Source of the DNA: an uncultured Sphingorhabdus sp.
Lineage (GTDB): Bacteria; Pseudomonadota; Alphaproteobacteria; Sphingomonadales; Sphingomonadaceae
Reading direction: 5' to 3'
Assembly: GCA_937873665.1 (NCBI GenBank)
Contig: CALMYW010000324.1
Location: 1-9,595 of the forward strand
DNA: 9,595 bases
Part shown: positions 1-6,644 of the stretch, piece after piece
Numbering within the stretch: the first letter of the stretch is position 1
Layout: each line of letters opens with the position of its first letter
The notes under the pieces: model-generated
The model's input: the letters and a program-made list of their open reading frames with translations, nothing else
Database searches by the model: none
What the model was told of the DNA's origin: nothing
Program-made: the position numbers and the translations under genes

Positions 1-1
1 C

Positions 2-277
2 GTGTGGGGGTTTTGTACCAGCGCTACAAAGCATCGTTGCGCAAAAATAGCTAGGACAGCTCTGCCCAACAACCTCATGCCTTTTCAGCATGACTACGCA
101 GACAGCACCCAGGTTGTGTTGCTCGGCATGGAATCCGCGACAGACAGGGAGGTGTGGCAAAAAGCCAGAGATGAAGGTTTCGTGATCGTCACCCGCGACG
201 CAGATTATCAGTTGCAAAGTGTTCCCCGTTCAAGGTGTAATATGCTGCTGTCATATTACATTTTGAGCCCAGCATGA
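2..277 (+). pseudogene. Degenerate DUF5615-type (PIN-like) toxin fragment
   Basis: The frame is open from the window edge to a TGA at 275-277. Its middle (about bases 101-211) reads DSTQVVLLGMESATDREVW, then KARDEGFVIVTRDADYQ. This is the core of the DUF5615 PIN-like family, usually the toxin partner of a DUF433 antitoxin, and the acidic TRDAD residues are kept. The usual N-terminal acidic motif (F-D-E/Q-N-L-S) is absent from this frame; a neighbouring frame near base 50 has only a weak echo of it (KNS before a stop). The C-terminal strand that normally follows the DAD motif is replaced by unrelated residues encoded by the vapBC operator. With both ends lost it is most likely inactive. The final TGA overlaps the vapB start as ATGA. 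Family assignment is from recall of the motif; non-functionality is inference. Confidence 0.6.
212..260 (+). promoter_or_regulatory. vapBC operator palindrome with probable promoter
   Basis: A perfect inverted repeat lies just before vapB: TGTAATATG at 236-244 and CATATTACA at 252-260, with the 7-base spacer CTGCTGT. VapB-type antitoxins and VapBC complexes typically repress their own operon by binding such palindromes near the start codon, so this is the expected operator. A weak sigma-70 promoter can be placed with TTGCAA at 212-217 and TGTAAT at 236-241 (18-base spacer), which puts the -10 inside the left arm. The palindrome is certain; the promoter hexamers are a weaker guess. Confidence 0.65.
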
Positions 278-525
278 CCATTACAGCCAAACTCTTCATG
301 AGCGGACGCAGCCAAGCCATCCGTCTGCCCGCAAAGCTGCGCCTGCAAGCCCAGGAAGTGCGTATCGAGCAGATCGGCGACGCACTCTGGCTGCAGCCGC
401 AAACCGGGGCCAGCGCCAACATGGGTCAGTGGCTGGAGCAGTTTTACGCCGCCACAGACGCCTTGCCCGCCGACTTTCTGGCCGACCGCATCGACCCCCC
501 GGCGCAAGACCGCGACTGGACCTGA
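274..525 (+). CDS. vapB: VapB-type antitoxin
   Basis: An 83-residue antitoxin of a type II toxin-antitoxin pair. The N-terminus has the AbrB/MazE-like DNA-binding fold: residues 6-23 read KLFMSGRSQAIRLPAKLR, followed by the strands EVRIEQIGDALWLQP (28-42). The acidic, Trp-containing tail (about 66-82, PADFLADRIDPPAQDRDW) is the usual toxin-binding segment that blocks the VapC active site. Length fits the family. The ATG at 274 gives the full AbrB-like domain and sits 13 bases after the operator palindrome; there is no strong ribosome binding site, and the ATG overlaps the stop of the upstream toxin fragment. The vapC start lies 11 bases after its stop, as in a two-gene operon. It probably autorepresses through the 236-260 palindrome. 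Confidence 0.85.
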   Translation: MTITAKLFMSGRSQAIRLPAKLRLQAQEVRIEQIGDALWLQPQTGASANMGQWLEQFYAATDALPADFLADRIDPPAQDRDWT

Positions 526-536
526 TTCGCGTCCTC

Positions 537-935
537 ATGCGCCGCACGCTCGACACCAACATCTGCAGCTACATCCTGCGCCGCCACCCGGCCAGCATGA
601 TCGAGCGCTTTGCCACGCTCGACCATGCTCAATTGTGGTTGTCCGCCATCGTGGCAGCCGAGTTGCGCTTCGGTGCGGTCAAACTCGCATCGCCCCGGTT
701 CAGCGCTGCGGTCGAGGCCTGGCTCGCCGGCTTTGACGTGCGGCCCTGGCCGCTGGAGGCCACCCACCATTACGCGCAGATGCGCGCTTCTCTGGAGCGC
801 GCCGGCAAGCCCGTGGGCGCCATGGACCTGCTGATCGCCGCCCACGCCATGGCTGAAGACAGCGCCATCATCACCAACAACGCCCGTGAATTCCATCGTG
901 TGCCGGGCCTGGCCGTGGAAGAGTGGGCACTTTAG
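537..935 (+). CDS. vapC: VapC-type PIN-domain ribonuclease toxin
   Basis: A 132-residue PIN-domain toxin. VapC proteins are Mg2+-dependent endoribonucleases that cut specific RNAs such as tRNA, and are neutralised by the cognate VapB. The conserved residues are in place: D6 in LDTNICSYIL, E42 in AAELRFGA, D97 in GAMDLLIAAHA, and the TNNAREF motif at 113-119 followed by VPGLAVEEW. The C-terminal motif resembles the subgroup that includes MvpT/VapC of enteric plasmids, whose targets include initiator tRNA; whether this one shares that target is not visible here. The frame is open from 429, but the ATG at 537 gives the canonical N-terminus just before LDTN and follows vapB, so the longer start is rejected. 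No truncation is seen, so the pair is probably functional. Confidence 0.88.
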   Translation: MRRTLDTNICSYILRRHPASMIERFATLDHAQLWLSAIVAAELRFGAVKLASPRFSAAVEAWLAGFDVRPWPLEATHHYAQMRASLERAGKPVGAMDLLIAAHAMAEDSAIITNNAREFHRVPGLAVEEWAL

Positions 936-973
936 CTCTGTCCGAACTTGCTACCTCCACCTGCTTCTTCTGT

Positions 974-1003
974 GAACAATTGGGGTCTGTCCCCAATTAA
1001 CCC
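974..1003. repeat. Palindromic repeat, copy 1 (REP-like)
   Basis: The core (978-998) is a perfect hairpin with arms AATTGGGG and CCCCAATT around a TCTGT loop. With flanks (GAA before, ACCC after) it matches 2795-2824 at 28 of 30 positions in the same orientation. A second, partial unit follows: CCCCAATTAA at 991-1000 is repeated at 1002-1011. Palindromes with this GGGGTC...CCCC pattern are often dispersed in proteobacterial genomes, and some accompany REP-associated tyrosine transposases; that link is from memory and no such transposase is in the window. Lying about 40 bases after vapC, it could also act as a weak transcription stop. Confidence 0.7.
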
Positions 1004-1131
1004 CCAATTAACCCCGCCGAGTTGCGGCGCAGGCGCCAGTTTTTCAAGCCTTTTGGCGATCTCCCCTGCGTCAAACGGTCATAAAACGCTATCAAAAAAA
1101 TACAAAACCCTAGGCACCGCGGCCGGCCACA

Positions 1132-1381
1132 ATGTCCATTTACCCCGGAGAGCATCTTTAATCGCACACTCGCCCTGCAACAGCTCGCGCAGCACAATAC
1201 AGTGTTGTCGCAGCGTTTCGGCGTGACTGATCTGGCCTTGTTTGGGCCCACCGTGCGCAACGCCGCGGGAACTGACAGTGAAGTGGACGTCTTGACTACG
1301 AATATTCCGGGGCTGTCCACAATTCGCTCAGTTGGCTCCAGCGAGACTTCGCCAAAAAATCTCTTGGTCTATGGGACCTGA
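1132..1381 (+). pseudogene. Frameshifted MNT-type nucleotidyltransferase remnant
   Basis: An ATG at 1132 opens MSIYPGE and then hits a stop, but a frame change near 1150 continues as a reading frame with no stop until 1379-1381. Its central part reads ALQQLAQHNTVLSQRFGV, TDLALFGPTVRNAAG, TDSEVDVL, the signature of small MNT-domain nucleotidyltransferases (normally G-S-x-x-R-G then D-S-D-x-D). Members are often antitoxins of HEPN toxins and modify them by adding nucleotides. Here the Ser of the GS pair is Pro, the first acidic pair reads SEVD, and homology ends at about 1294; the family's C-terminal half (with motifs like VDLVT) is missing. No HEPN partner is present. Frameshift, catalytic change and truncation all argue for a dead gene. 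Confidence 0.6.
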
Positions 1382-1482
1382 GCGACCATGAATCTAAGTC
1401 CAATATTTGCTTTCAGACAGCTTGGTCTTGATGTGCTCATGGAACTAGTCGGCTCCAACGATTCCTCCCAACCGCTCACGCT
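1295..1482. other. Unassigned stretch before the methyltransferase
   Basis: No convincing gene is seen. One frame reads HNSLSWLQRDFAKKS then LGLWDLSDHE (about 1318-1392) before stopping; it has a protein-like look but I do not recognise it, so it may be another decayed fragment. No clear promoter or ribosome binding site for the gene starting at 1483 stands out. Confidence 0.3.
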
Positions 1483-2475
1483 ATGAACCCGTATCCCGGC
1501 AGCGACATTTGTCCCGTTTGTACCGGTGGGCAATTCAGGCAGGTAGAGGGGCGTGACCTGCTATACGGGTTGCCCGGCGTGTTCCGGTATTTTCAGTGTC
1601 TTGCGTGCAGCTGTGTGTTTCTGGCCGACCGCATTGCGGATCTCTCGGCCTGTTATCCGTCGCGCTACTATTCCTACGCGTCAGCGCCACCGCCGAAGCG
1701 TGACTCGGCTTGGGTGGCGTGGCTCAAGGCCTGCCGCACCACGTATGCGCTGGGCGGCAATATGCGGCTGGGACGTGCGCTCAACGCCCTCAAACCGGCG
1801 GCACCGCTGTACTTCTCGCTGGCCAGGGCAGGGATCAACGTCAACTCCCGTGTCTTGGAAGTCGGCTGTGGATCGGGCACGTTACTTGCCGGCATGCGAC
1901 GCGATGGATTTCGCAATCTGACGGGCATTGACCGCTTCTTGCCGACACAGGCAGCGAGGGAAGAAACGGGATTGAAGATCCTCAGCGGCGACGTAACCGC
2001 GCTTTGCGAACGGGAGTCCAACGCCTACGACCTGATCATGCTTCACCACACCTTGGAGCACATGTACAACCACGCAGAGATGCTCGGCACGCTGAGATCT
2101 TTGTTGGCGCCTGCCGGGGCGTTGTTCGTCTCGATGCCGATGGTCGGCTACGGCTGGCGACAATACGGCCCTCACTGGAGCAACCTCGATGCGCCGCGGC
2201 ACCTGCTGATTCACTCCGATACCAGTTTTCGAATGCTATACGAAAAGGCGGGGTTTGAAGAGCTGGCGTCGGAACACAACTCAACGGCGTACTTTCTGAT
2301 CATTAGCGAGCAAAATAAACACGGGACAGACTACTGGGGGCCGAACTCCTACCAAACCGATCCCCGCAACACACCTTTCAATGACCGGCAGCTGCAAGAG
2401 TTTGCGACCTTGACGGACAAACTCAACCGCAAGCGCGACGCGGATTCCGCGTGGTTTTTGCTGCGGAAACAGTGA
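1483..2475 (+). CDS. Zinc-ribbon class I SAM-dependent methyltransferase
   Basis: A 330-residue predicted cytoplasmic methyltransferase. The N-terminus has two Cys pairs, C10-x2-C13 and C39-x2-C42, typical of the zinc-binding head found on many polysaccharide-locus methyltransferases. The Rossmann domain follows: motif I VLEVGCGSG (124-132), the acidic residue closing strand 2 in TGID (150), AYDLIMLHHTLEHM (181-194) and LLAPAGALFVSMP (207-219). HWSNLDAPRHL (231-241) and the MLYEKAGFE helix (251-259) are familiar from SAM enzymes of O-antigen and capsule loci. Such proteins methylate sugars, lipid-linked glycans or small molecules; the substrate cannot be read from sequence. It starts at the ATG just before the first Cys pair, with a weak ribosome binding site. 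It stands alone between two palindromic repeats, so its link to the dTDP-sugar operon downstream is only positional. Confidence 0.8.
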   Translation: MNPYPGSDICPVCTGGQFRQVEGRDLLYGLPGVFRYFQCLACSCVFLADRIADLSACYPSRYYSYASAPPPKRDSAWVAWLKACRTTYALGGNMRLGRALNALKPAAPLYFSLARAGINVNSRVLEVGCGSGTLLAGMRRDGFRNLTGIDRFLPTQAAREETGLKILSGDVTALCERESNAYDLIMLHHTLEHMYNHAEMLGTLRSLLAPAGALFVSMPMVGYGWRQYGPHWSNLDAPRHLLIHSDTSFRMLYEKAGFEELASEHNSTAYFLIISEQNKHGTDYWGPNSYQTDPRNTPFNDRQLQEFATLTDKLNRKRDADSAWFLLRKQ

Positions 2476-2596
2476 GAATCACCACGGTTGATGCGTAGAG
2501 TTGAGCTGTAAATAGTAAATCATCGTCCTGAGTCGTACTTCACACGGCGTCGCGGCAAGTGCATGGCGACACAAGCGAGTCGAATCGTGGGTGGTG

Positions 2597-2793
2597 ATGG
2601 ATGAGTTCTGATAGTGCGTCGAGCCGCTGATTCCGGTGGGCGAGCGCAGCACGGATAAATCGTACGTGCGCAGGCCGGAGCTGGGCGACCGCCCAAACCT
2701 GCACCACAGGTGTTTGAGGCCGTCGTGTATGGTTTGCGCACAGGCTACCAATGTAAAGCGCTACCCAAGGAACGCTTTGGTAGCGCCAATGCT
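2597..2793 (+). pseudogene. Broken IS5-family transposase N-terminus
   Basis: Two frames together spell the start of an IS5-family DDE transposase (the N-terminal DUF4096-like region). The frame from the ATG at 2597 gives MDEF, two stops (TGA 2609-2611, TAG 2612-2614), then CVEPLIPVGERSTDKSYVRR. After a frameshift near 2670 the other frame gives AGAGRPPKPAPQ, VFEAVVYGLRTGYQC and KALPKERFGSANA. Intact relatives read like VFEAVVYVLRTGCQWKALP, ERFGSASAIH. Homology stops at about 2793, directly before the second palindromic repeat, and the catalytic DDE part is absent, so the element cannot move itself. The 121 bases between the methyltransferase stop and 2597 probably include the old left end of the element, but I could not identify a terminal repeat. 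Confidence 0.75.
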
Positions 2794-2794
2794 C

Positions 2795-2824
2795 GAAAAA
2801 TTGGGGTCTGTCCCCAATTCACCC
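2795..2824. repeat. Palindromic repeat, copy 2 (REP-like)
   Basis: The 21-base core (2799-2819) is identical to that at 978-998, with arms AATTGGGG and CCCCAATT and a TCTGT loop; GAA before and ACCC after are also shared. It begins within 2 bases of the end of recognisable transposase sequence and lies about 60 bases before the fdtC-like gene. It may have marked the break that truncated the insertion sequence, and could act as a hairpin insulating the operon from upstream transcription. Confidence 0.7.
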
Positions 2825-2882
2825 TTATCCATTCCCCGATGGCGGCCATTTGGTAAGTGACTCAATTTATTAATCAGCGAAA

Positions 2883-3608
2883 ATGACAAACCCAAGAATT
2901 CATGCCACTGCCATCGTGCATCCGGATGCTGTCATTGATGCAGATGTGACCATTGGCCCCTATGCTATCGTTGGTCGTGCAACCATTGGTCACGGCTCGG
3001 TGATTCATCCGCACGTAGTTATCTCTGATGGCGTAAGTCTCGGTTCTGAAGTGGAAGTGTTTCCTGGTGCCTTTATTGGTAAAGAGCCAAAAGGGGCCGG
3101 GGCAATAGCGAGGCAACCTCAGTTTAATCACTTAATTCAGATCGGAGACCAGTGCTCCATTGGCCCAAATGCGGTAATTTATTTTGATGTTGAAATAGGT
3201 CGAAATACATTAATTGGAGAAGGGGCGTCAATTCGTGAGAAGGGTCATATAGGTGAATTCTGTATTTTGAGTAGATATGTGACATTGAATTACAATGTTC
3301 GCATTGGGGATCGCACAAAAATAATGGATGGAACGCACATAACAGGTAATAGCAATATTGGCTCTGATGTATTTATAAGTATCTTAGTTGGTACAACAAA
3401 TGACAATGTTGTAAGAAGTGGGTACGGCTCACACATATCTGGTCCTGTGATTGAAGATCATGTGGTTGTAGGTGTCGGGGCTAGCTTGCTTCCTGGGGTA
3501 AAGATTGGGGAGGGTGCGACTGTTGGTGCTGGTGCTGTTGTCACCAAGGATGTTCTATCGGGTTCCACGGTTATTGGCGCCCCAGCAAAAGTCAAATCAG
3601 AAGCTTGA
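2883..3608 (+). CDS. fdtC: dTDP-3-amino-3,6-dideoxyhexose N-acetyltransferase (FdtC/QdtC-like)
   Basis: A 241-residue left-handed beta-helix acetyltransferase. Hexapeptide repeats run almost throughout: ATAIVHPDAVIDADVTIGP (8-26), ATIGHGSVIHP, VSLGSEVEVFPGAFIGKEP (51-69), IGDQCSIGPNAVIY, VEIGRNTLIGEGASI (103-117), then VVVGVGASLLPGVKIGEGA, and a closing VIGAPAKV. FIGKEPKGAGAIAR and SRYVTLNYNVRIGDRTKIMD (130-149) followed by THITGN are typical of FdtC/QdtC and of the N-terminal half of WxcM. These enzymes transfer acetyl from acetyl-CoA to the 3-amino group of a dTDP-3-amino-3,6-dideoxyhexose, the last step before the sugar is used. H152 is a possible catalytic base, not verified. The next gene starts 5 bases later and encodes the matching isomerase, which strongly supports the call. 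The galacto or gluco form of the sugar is not settled by this protein. There is no strong ribosome binding site. Confidence 0.82.
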   Translation: MTNPRIHATAIVHPDAVIDADVTIGPYAIVGRATIGHGSVIHPHVVISDGVSLGSEVEVFPGAFIGKEPKGAGAIARQPQFNHLIQIGDQCSIGPNAVIYFDVEIGRNTLIGEGASIREKGHIGEFCILSRYVTLNYNVRIGDRTKIMDGTHITGNSNIGSDVFISILVGTTNDNVVRSGYGSHISGPVIEDHVVVGVGASLLPGVKIGEGATVGAGAVVTKDVLSGSTVIGAPAKVKSEA

Positions 3609-3613
3609 AATAG

Positions 3614-4030
3614 ATGACGTTTAATATTGATGCCTGCCAAATAGTTTTGCTTCCGAAGATTTCGGATCCCCGCGGCAACCTGACATTCATCGAAGGTGGC
3701 AACCACATACCCTTTGACATCCAGCGCGTCTATTACCTCTACGACGTACCCGGTGGTGCCGAGCGTGGCGGCCACGCCCACAAGGGGCTTCATCAACTCA
3801 TCATTGCCATGTCTGGGAGCTTTGACGTGGTGCTGGACGACGGCAACAAAAAGAAGCGCATTCACCTCAACCGCTCCTACAACGGCCTGTACGTCTGCCC
3901 CATGATCTGGCGCGAGCTGGACAACTTCTCGTCTGGCTCGGTCCTCATGGTGCTGGCCTCCAACAAATACGATGAAGACGACTATTACCGCGACTACGCA
4001 GAATTCATGCAAGGGCGCGCTCAGCTATGA
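3614..4030 (+). CDS. fdtA: dTDP-4-keto-6-deoxyglucose 3,4-ketoisomerase (FdtA-like)
   Basis: A 138-residue single-domain cupin of the FdtA/QdtA/WxcM-C-terminal family, which moves the keto group of dTDP-4-keto-6-deoxyglucose from C4 to C3, the first committed step towards 3-amino-3,6-dideoxyhexoses. Signature segments: [13 protein letters not shown] (16-28), [17 protein letters not shown] (32-48), the HxH pair H54/H56 in [22 protein letters not shown] (68-78), [12 protein letters not shown] (91-102) and [16 protein letters not shown] (113-128). Length matches stand-alone family members. The DPRGNL segment is closer to what I recall of FdtA (DSRGSL, galacto product, Fuc3NAc) than of QdtA (Qui3NAc), so fdtA is preferred with caution. 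Its stop overlaps the next start by 4 bases (ATGA), suggesting translational coupling. The first about 60 bases are AT-richer than the rest. Confidence 0.85.
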   Translation: MTFNIDACQIVLLPKISDPRGNLTFIEGGNHIPFDIQRVYYLYDVPGGAERGGHAHKGLHQLIIAMSGSFDVVLDDGNKKKRIHLNRSYNGLYVCPMIWRELDNFSSGSVLMVLASNKYDEDDYYRDYAEFMQGRAQL

Positions 4031-5139
4031 CCGTGCCATTCCTAGACCTGGGCGCGGCCTACCGCGAATTGCAACCTGAGATCGACAGTGCGGTTGCGCG
4101 CGTGCTTGCCTCTGGTTGGTATATCGCTGGACCCGAGGTGGACGCTTTCGAGGCGGACTACGCTCGATATTGCGGCGCAGCGCACGCGATAGGCGTCGCC
4201 AACGGCCTCGACGCACTGCAACTGGCCCTGCGCGCCATGGACGTGGGGCCGGGCGATGAGGTCATCGTGCCCAGCAACACCTACATTGCCACCTGGCTGG
4301 CCGTGAGCCAGTGCGGGGCGACTCCAGTGGCGGTGGAGCCGGACGCGCGCACCTGCAACATCGACCCGGCGCTGATCGAGGCGGCCATCACGCTGCGTAC
4401 CAAGGTCATCCTGCCCGTGCACCTGTATGGCCAGCCGGCCGACCTGGACCCCATCCTGGCCATTGCCCGCAGGCATAGCCTGCGCGTGCTGGAAGACGGG
4501 GCGCAGGCCCACGGCGCGCGCTACAAGGGCCAGCGCCTCGGCGCGCATGGCGACGCCGTGGCCTGGAGCTTTTACCCCGGCAAGAACCTGGGTGCCATGG
4601 GCGACGGCGGCGCCGTGACCACCAATGACGCGCAACTGGCTGACCGCATCCGCGTGCTACGCAACTACGGTTCGCGTGTGAAGTACGTGAACGAAGTGCA
4701 GGGCACCAACAGCCGACTCGATCCGCTGCAAGCTGCCATCCTGCGCGTGAAGCTGGCGCGTCTGGACGAATGGAACGCCCGGCGCCGGGCCATCGCTGCA
4801 CGTTATCAGCAGGGATTGGCCGGCTGTGGTCTGACCTTGTCACACGTGCCCGACTGGGCCGAACCGGTCTGGCACCTGTATGTGGTGCAGCACCCGCAGC
4901 GCGACGCGCTGCACAAAACGTTGGCCGATGCCGGCGTGGGCACGCTGATTCATTACCCTATTCCGCCGCATTTGCAGCAGGCGTATGCGGCGGCGGGCTT
5001 TATGAAAGGGCAGTTCCCCATCGCAGAGAAAATTGCGAACCTGTGCCTGAGTTTGCCGATGGGGCCGCACCTGACCGATGCGCAGGCTGGCGAAGTAATT
5101 ACGGCTGTGAATGAGGCGGCACGCCGACTAAACAGTTGA
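4027..5139 (+). CDS. fdtB: PLP-dependent sugar aminotransferase (FdtB-like, DegT/DnrJ/EryC1/StrS)
   Basis: A 370-residue type I-fold sugar aminotransferase, full length for the DegT/DnrJ/EryC1/StrS family. It begins with the usual [18 protein letters not shown], followed by [14 protein letters not shown] (29-42) and [15 protein letters not shown] (56-70). [12 protein letters not shown] (82-93) and [10 protein letters not shown] (155-164) carry the cofactor-binding region, with D157 expected to contact the pyridine nitrogen. K186 in [15 protein letters not shown] is the Schiff-base lysine. The C-terminal [14 protein letters not shown] (307-320) and [10 protein letters not shown] (341-350) are also typical. 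By context it takes the 3-keto product of FdtA and, with glutamate as probable amino donor, makes the dTDP-3-amino-3,6-dideoxyhexose acetylated by the fdtC product. It overlaps fdtA by 4 bases and the flippase gene by 4, so the genes are one transcription unit. Codons are strongly GC-rich. Confidence 0.9.
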   Translation: MTVPFLDLGAAYRELQPEIDSAVARVLASGWYIAGPEVDAFEADYARYCGAAHAIGVANGLDALQLALRAMDVGPGDEVIVPSNTYIATWLAVSQCGATPVAVEPDARTCNIDPALIEAAITLRTKVILPVHLYGQPADLDPILAIARRHSLRVLEDGAQAHGARYKGQRLGAHGDAVAWSFYPGKNLGAMGDGGAVTTNDAQLADRIRVLRNYGSRVKYVNEVQGTNSRLDPLQAAILRVKLARLDEWNARRRAIAARYQQGLAGCGLTLSHVPDWAEPVWHLYVVQHPQRDALHKTLADAGVGTLIHYPIPPHLQQAYAAAGFMKGQFPIAEKIANLCLSLPMGPHLTDAQAGEVITAVNEAARRLNS

Positions 5140-6623
5140 GCAGCGCCGAGAAGAATTCGTACCGCGACATCCTGCGCTCGTCGTCCATCATGGGCGGCGC
5201 GCAGGCGCTGAACTACCTCGTGGCGATGGTGCGTGTCAAGATCATCGCCGTGCTCCTGGGTCCGGCCGGCATTGGCCTGGTCGGGTTGTACCAGTCGGCG
5301 GTGGGGCTGGTGGGCACGGTGTCGGGCCTGGGCATTGCCAGCAGTGGTGTTCGCGAGGTCGCGCTGGTGCATGGGCGTGATGACCCGCAACGGCTTGCCC
5401 GAACGGTGTTGGTGTTGCAACGTGCCTGCTGGGGCACCGGGCTGCTGGGCTGGGCGATGTCGGCGGCGCTGGCGGTGCCGCTCAGCCGATGGGCGTTTGG
5501 CGACACGTCCCATGCAGCGGCGATTGCCGTGCTGGGCTTGACCTTGTTGCTGGGCGCAATTGGTGGTGGGCAGACGGCATTGCTGCAAGGCGTGCGGCGC
5601 ATTGGTGACCTAGCGCGGATTCAAGTCGTCGCCATGCTGCTGAACACAGTCGTGGCCATCGGGCTCTACGCCTGGCTGCGTGAGGAGGGCATTGTGTCCG
5701 TGCTGTTAGCGACGGCGGCGGTCTCGCTGGGGTGCTCCTGGTGGTATGCGCGGCGTGTGGCGGTGCAACCGGTGGCACTGCCGTGGAAACAGACTTGGTT
5801 CGAAGCCCGCCGGTTCGCCAAGCTGGGGTTTGCGTTCATGTGGAGTGGACTTATGTTGGCCGTGCTCGACATGGCAATTCGCAGCCTCATCACCCGAAAC
5901 CATGGGCTGGAGGCTGCCGGCTACTACCAGGCAGCCTGGGCGCTGTCAGGCATGTTCGCCGCCTTTGTGCTGTCGGCCATGGGGATGGACTTCTACCCAC
6001 GCCTGACAGCTCTGATCGATGATCGTGAGGCAGCGGTGCGCGCCGTCAACGAGCAAACTGAAATTGGTATCTTGCTGGCGCTGCCAGGGATACTGACCAC
6101 CCTGGCTTTTGGTTCCTGGATTCTGGAAGTCTTCTACAGTAAGGAATTTCTAGCCGCTGCGGAACTGATGCCATTCTTCATGCTGGGTGTATTTGGGCGT
6201 GTTGTGTCCTGGCCTCTCGGGTATATTCAACTAGCGAAAGGCGCATCCCGAATCTATTTGGCAACAGAAACCTTAATCATCTGTCTGTGGTTAGGTTTGG
6301 TATTTTGGCTGGTGCCCGTCGTAGGGCTTAGCGGTGCAGCCTACGCCTTTCCTATCGTCTACTTGGTATATACGCTCGGCATGTTAGCTGTTGCGCATTA
6401 TTTAATTGGCTTCCATTGGTCGCGAACCGTAAAAAGACTGTTGATTCTGTCAACCTGCACAATTCTGTTAAGTTTCGCTGTAATTTTTAGCGAAAACAAA
6501 TGGCTTGCATACACCGGCGGTGGGCTAATAGCATTGTTGGCTACAGTTCATTCAATACAAGCCTTGGGGAAGCGATTAGGCCACACTCATCGCCTATCAC
6601 GGTTTTTGCAGCCTTGGAAATGA
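5136..6623 (+). CDS. wzx: Wzx-type O-antigen/polysaccharide flippase
   Basis: A 495-residue inner-membrane protein of the polysaccharide translocase (MOP/COG2244) group, with about 12 to 14 hydrophobic segments. The first third has the conserved pattern [20 protein letters not shown] then [20 protein letters not shown], typical of O-antigen translocases, which flip undecaprenyl-pyrophosphate-linked repeat units to the periplasm. The start used is TTG at 5136, overlapping the fdtB stop as TTGA; the next in-frame ATG (5190) would remove the residues just before the first membrane helix, and relatives have a similar short N-terminal tail, so TTG is preferred. The substrate is inferred to be a glycan containing the dTDP-derived 3-acetamido sugar. 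The first 900 bases or so are GC-rich, but the last 400 shift to AT-richer codons, unlike one uniformly inherited gene. No clear terminator follows the stop. Confidence 0.85.
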   Translation: MSSAEKNSYRDILRSSSIMGGAQALNYLVAMVRVKIIAVLLGPAGIGLVGLYQSAVGLVGTVSGLGIASSGVREVALVHGRDDPQRLARTVLVLQRACWGTGLLGWAMSAALAVPLSRWAFGDTSHAAAIAVLGLTLLLGAIGGGQTALLQGVRRIGDLARIQVVAMLLNTVVAIGLYAWLREEGIVSVLLATAAVSLGCSWWYARRVAVQPVALPWKQTWFEARRFAKLGFAFMWSGLMLAVLDMAIRSLITRNHGLEAAGYYQAAWALSGMFAAFVLSAMGMDFYPRLTALIDDREAAVRAVNEQTEIGILLALPGILTTLAFGSWILEVFYSKEFLAAAELMPFFMLGVFGRVVSWPLGYIQLAKGASRIYLATETLIICLWLGLVFWLVPVVGLSGAAYAFPIVYLVYTLGMLAVAHYLIGFHWSRTVKRLLILSTCTILLSFAVIFSENKWLAYTGGGLIALLATVHSIQALGKRLGHTHRLSRFLQPWK

Positions 6624-6644
6624 AAGCCAACGTGTAACTTCTGA

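Noticed and set aside
429..536. Upstream extension of vapC (extra 36 codons from 429).
   Set aside because: It overlaps vapB coding sequence in another frame, and VapC proteins begin just before the LDTN motif, as with the ATG at 537.
1082..1112. A-rich run (ATCAAAAAAATACAAAACC) as a promoter or UP element.
   Set aside because: No convincing -35/-10 pair at normal spacing, and the only gene it could serve is a pseudogene.
2479..2751. 90-codon open frame on the - strand (MVACAQTIHDGLKH...).
   Set aside because: The + strand of the same DNA encodes a recognisable IS5-family transposase N-terminus; the reverse frame is a shadow.
2758..2786. Hairpin GCGCTACC...GGTAGCGC (8 base pairs) resembling a terminator, attC-like site or REP element.
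   Set aside because: It lies wholly within the conserved KALPKERFGSA coding stretch of the transposase remnant and has no T-run, so it is best explained by codon sequence.
3458..4012. 184-codon - strand frame opposite fdtC and fdtA.
   Set aside because: It is antisense to two well-supported genes, has a low-complexity Val/Ala-rich composition and spans their junction.
4953..5588. 211-codon - strand frame across the fdtB/wzx junction, Gln/Arg/His-rich.
   Set aside because: A typical mirror frame of GC-rich coding DNA with no recognisable domain.
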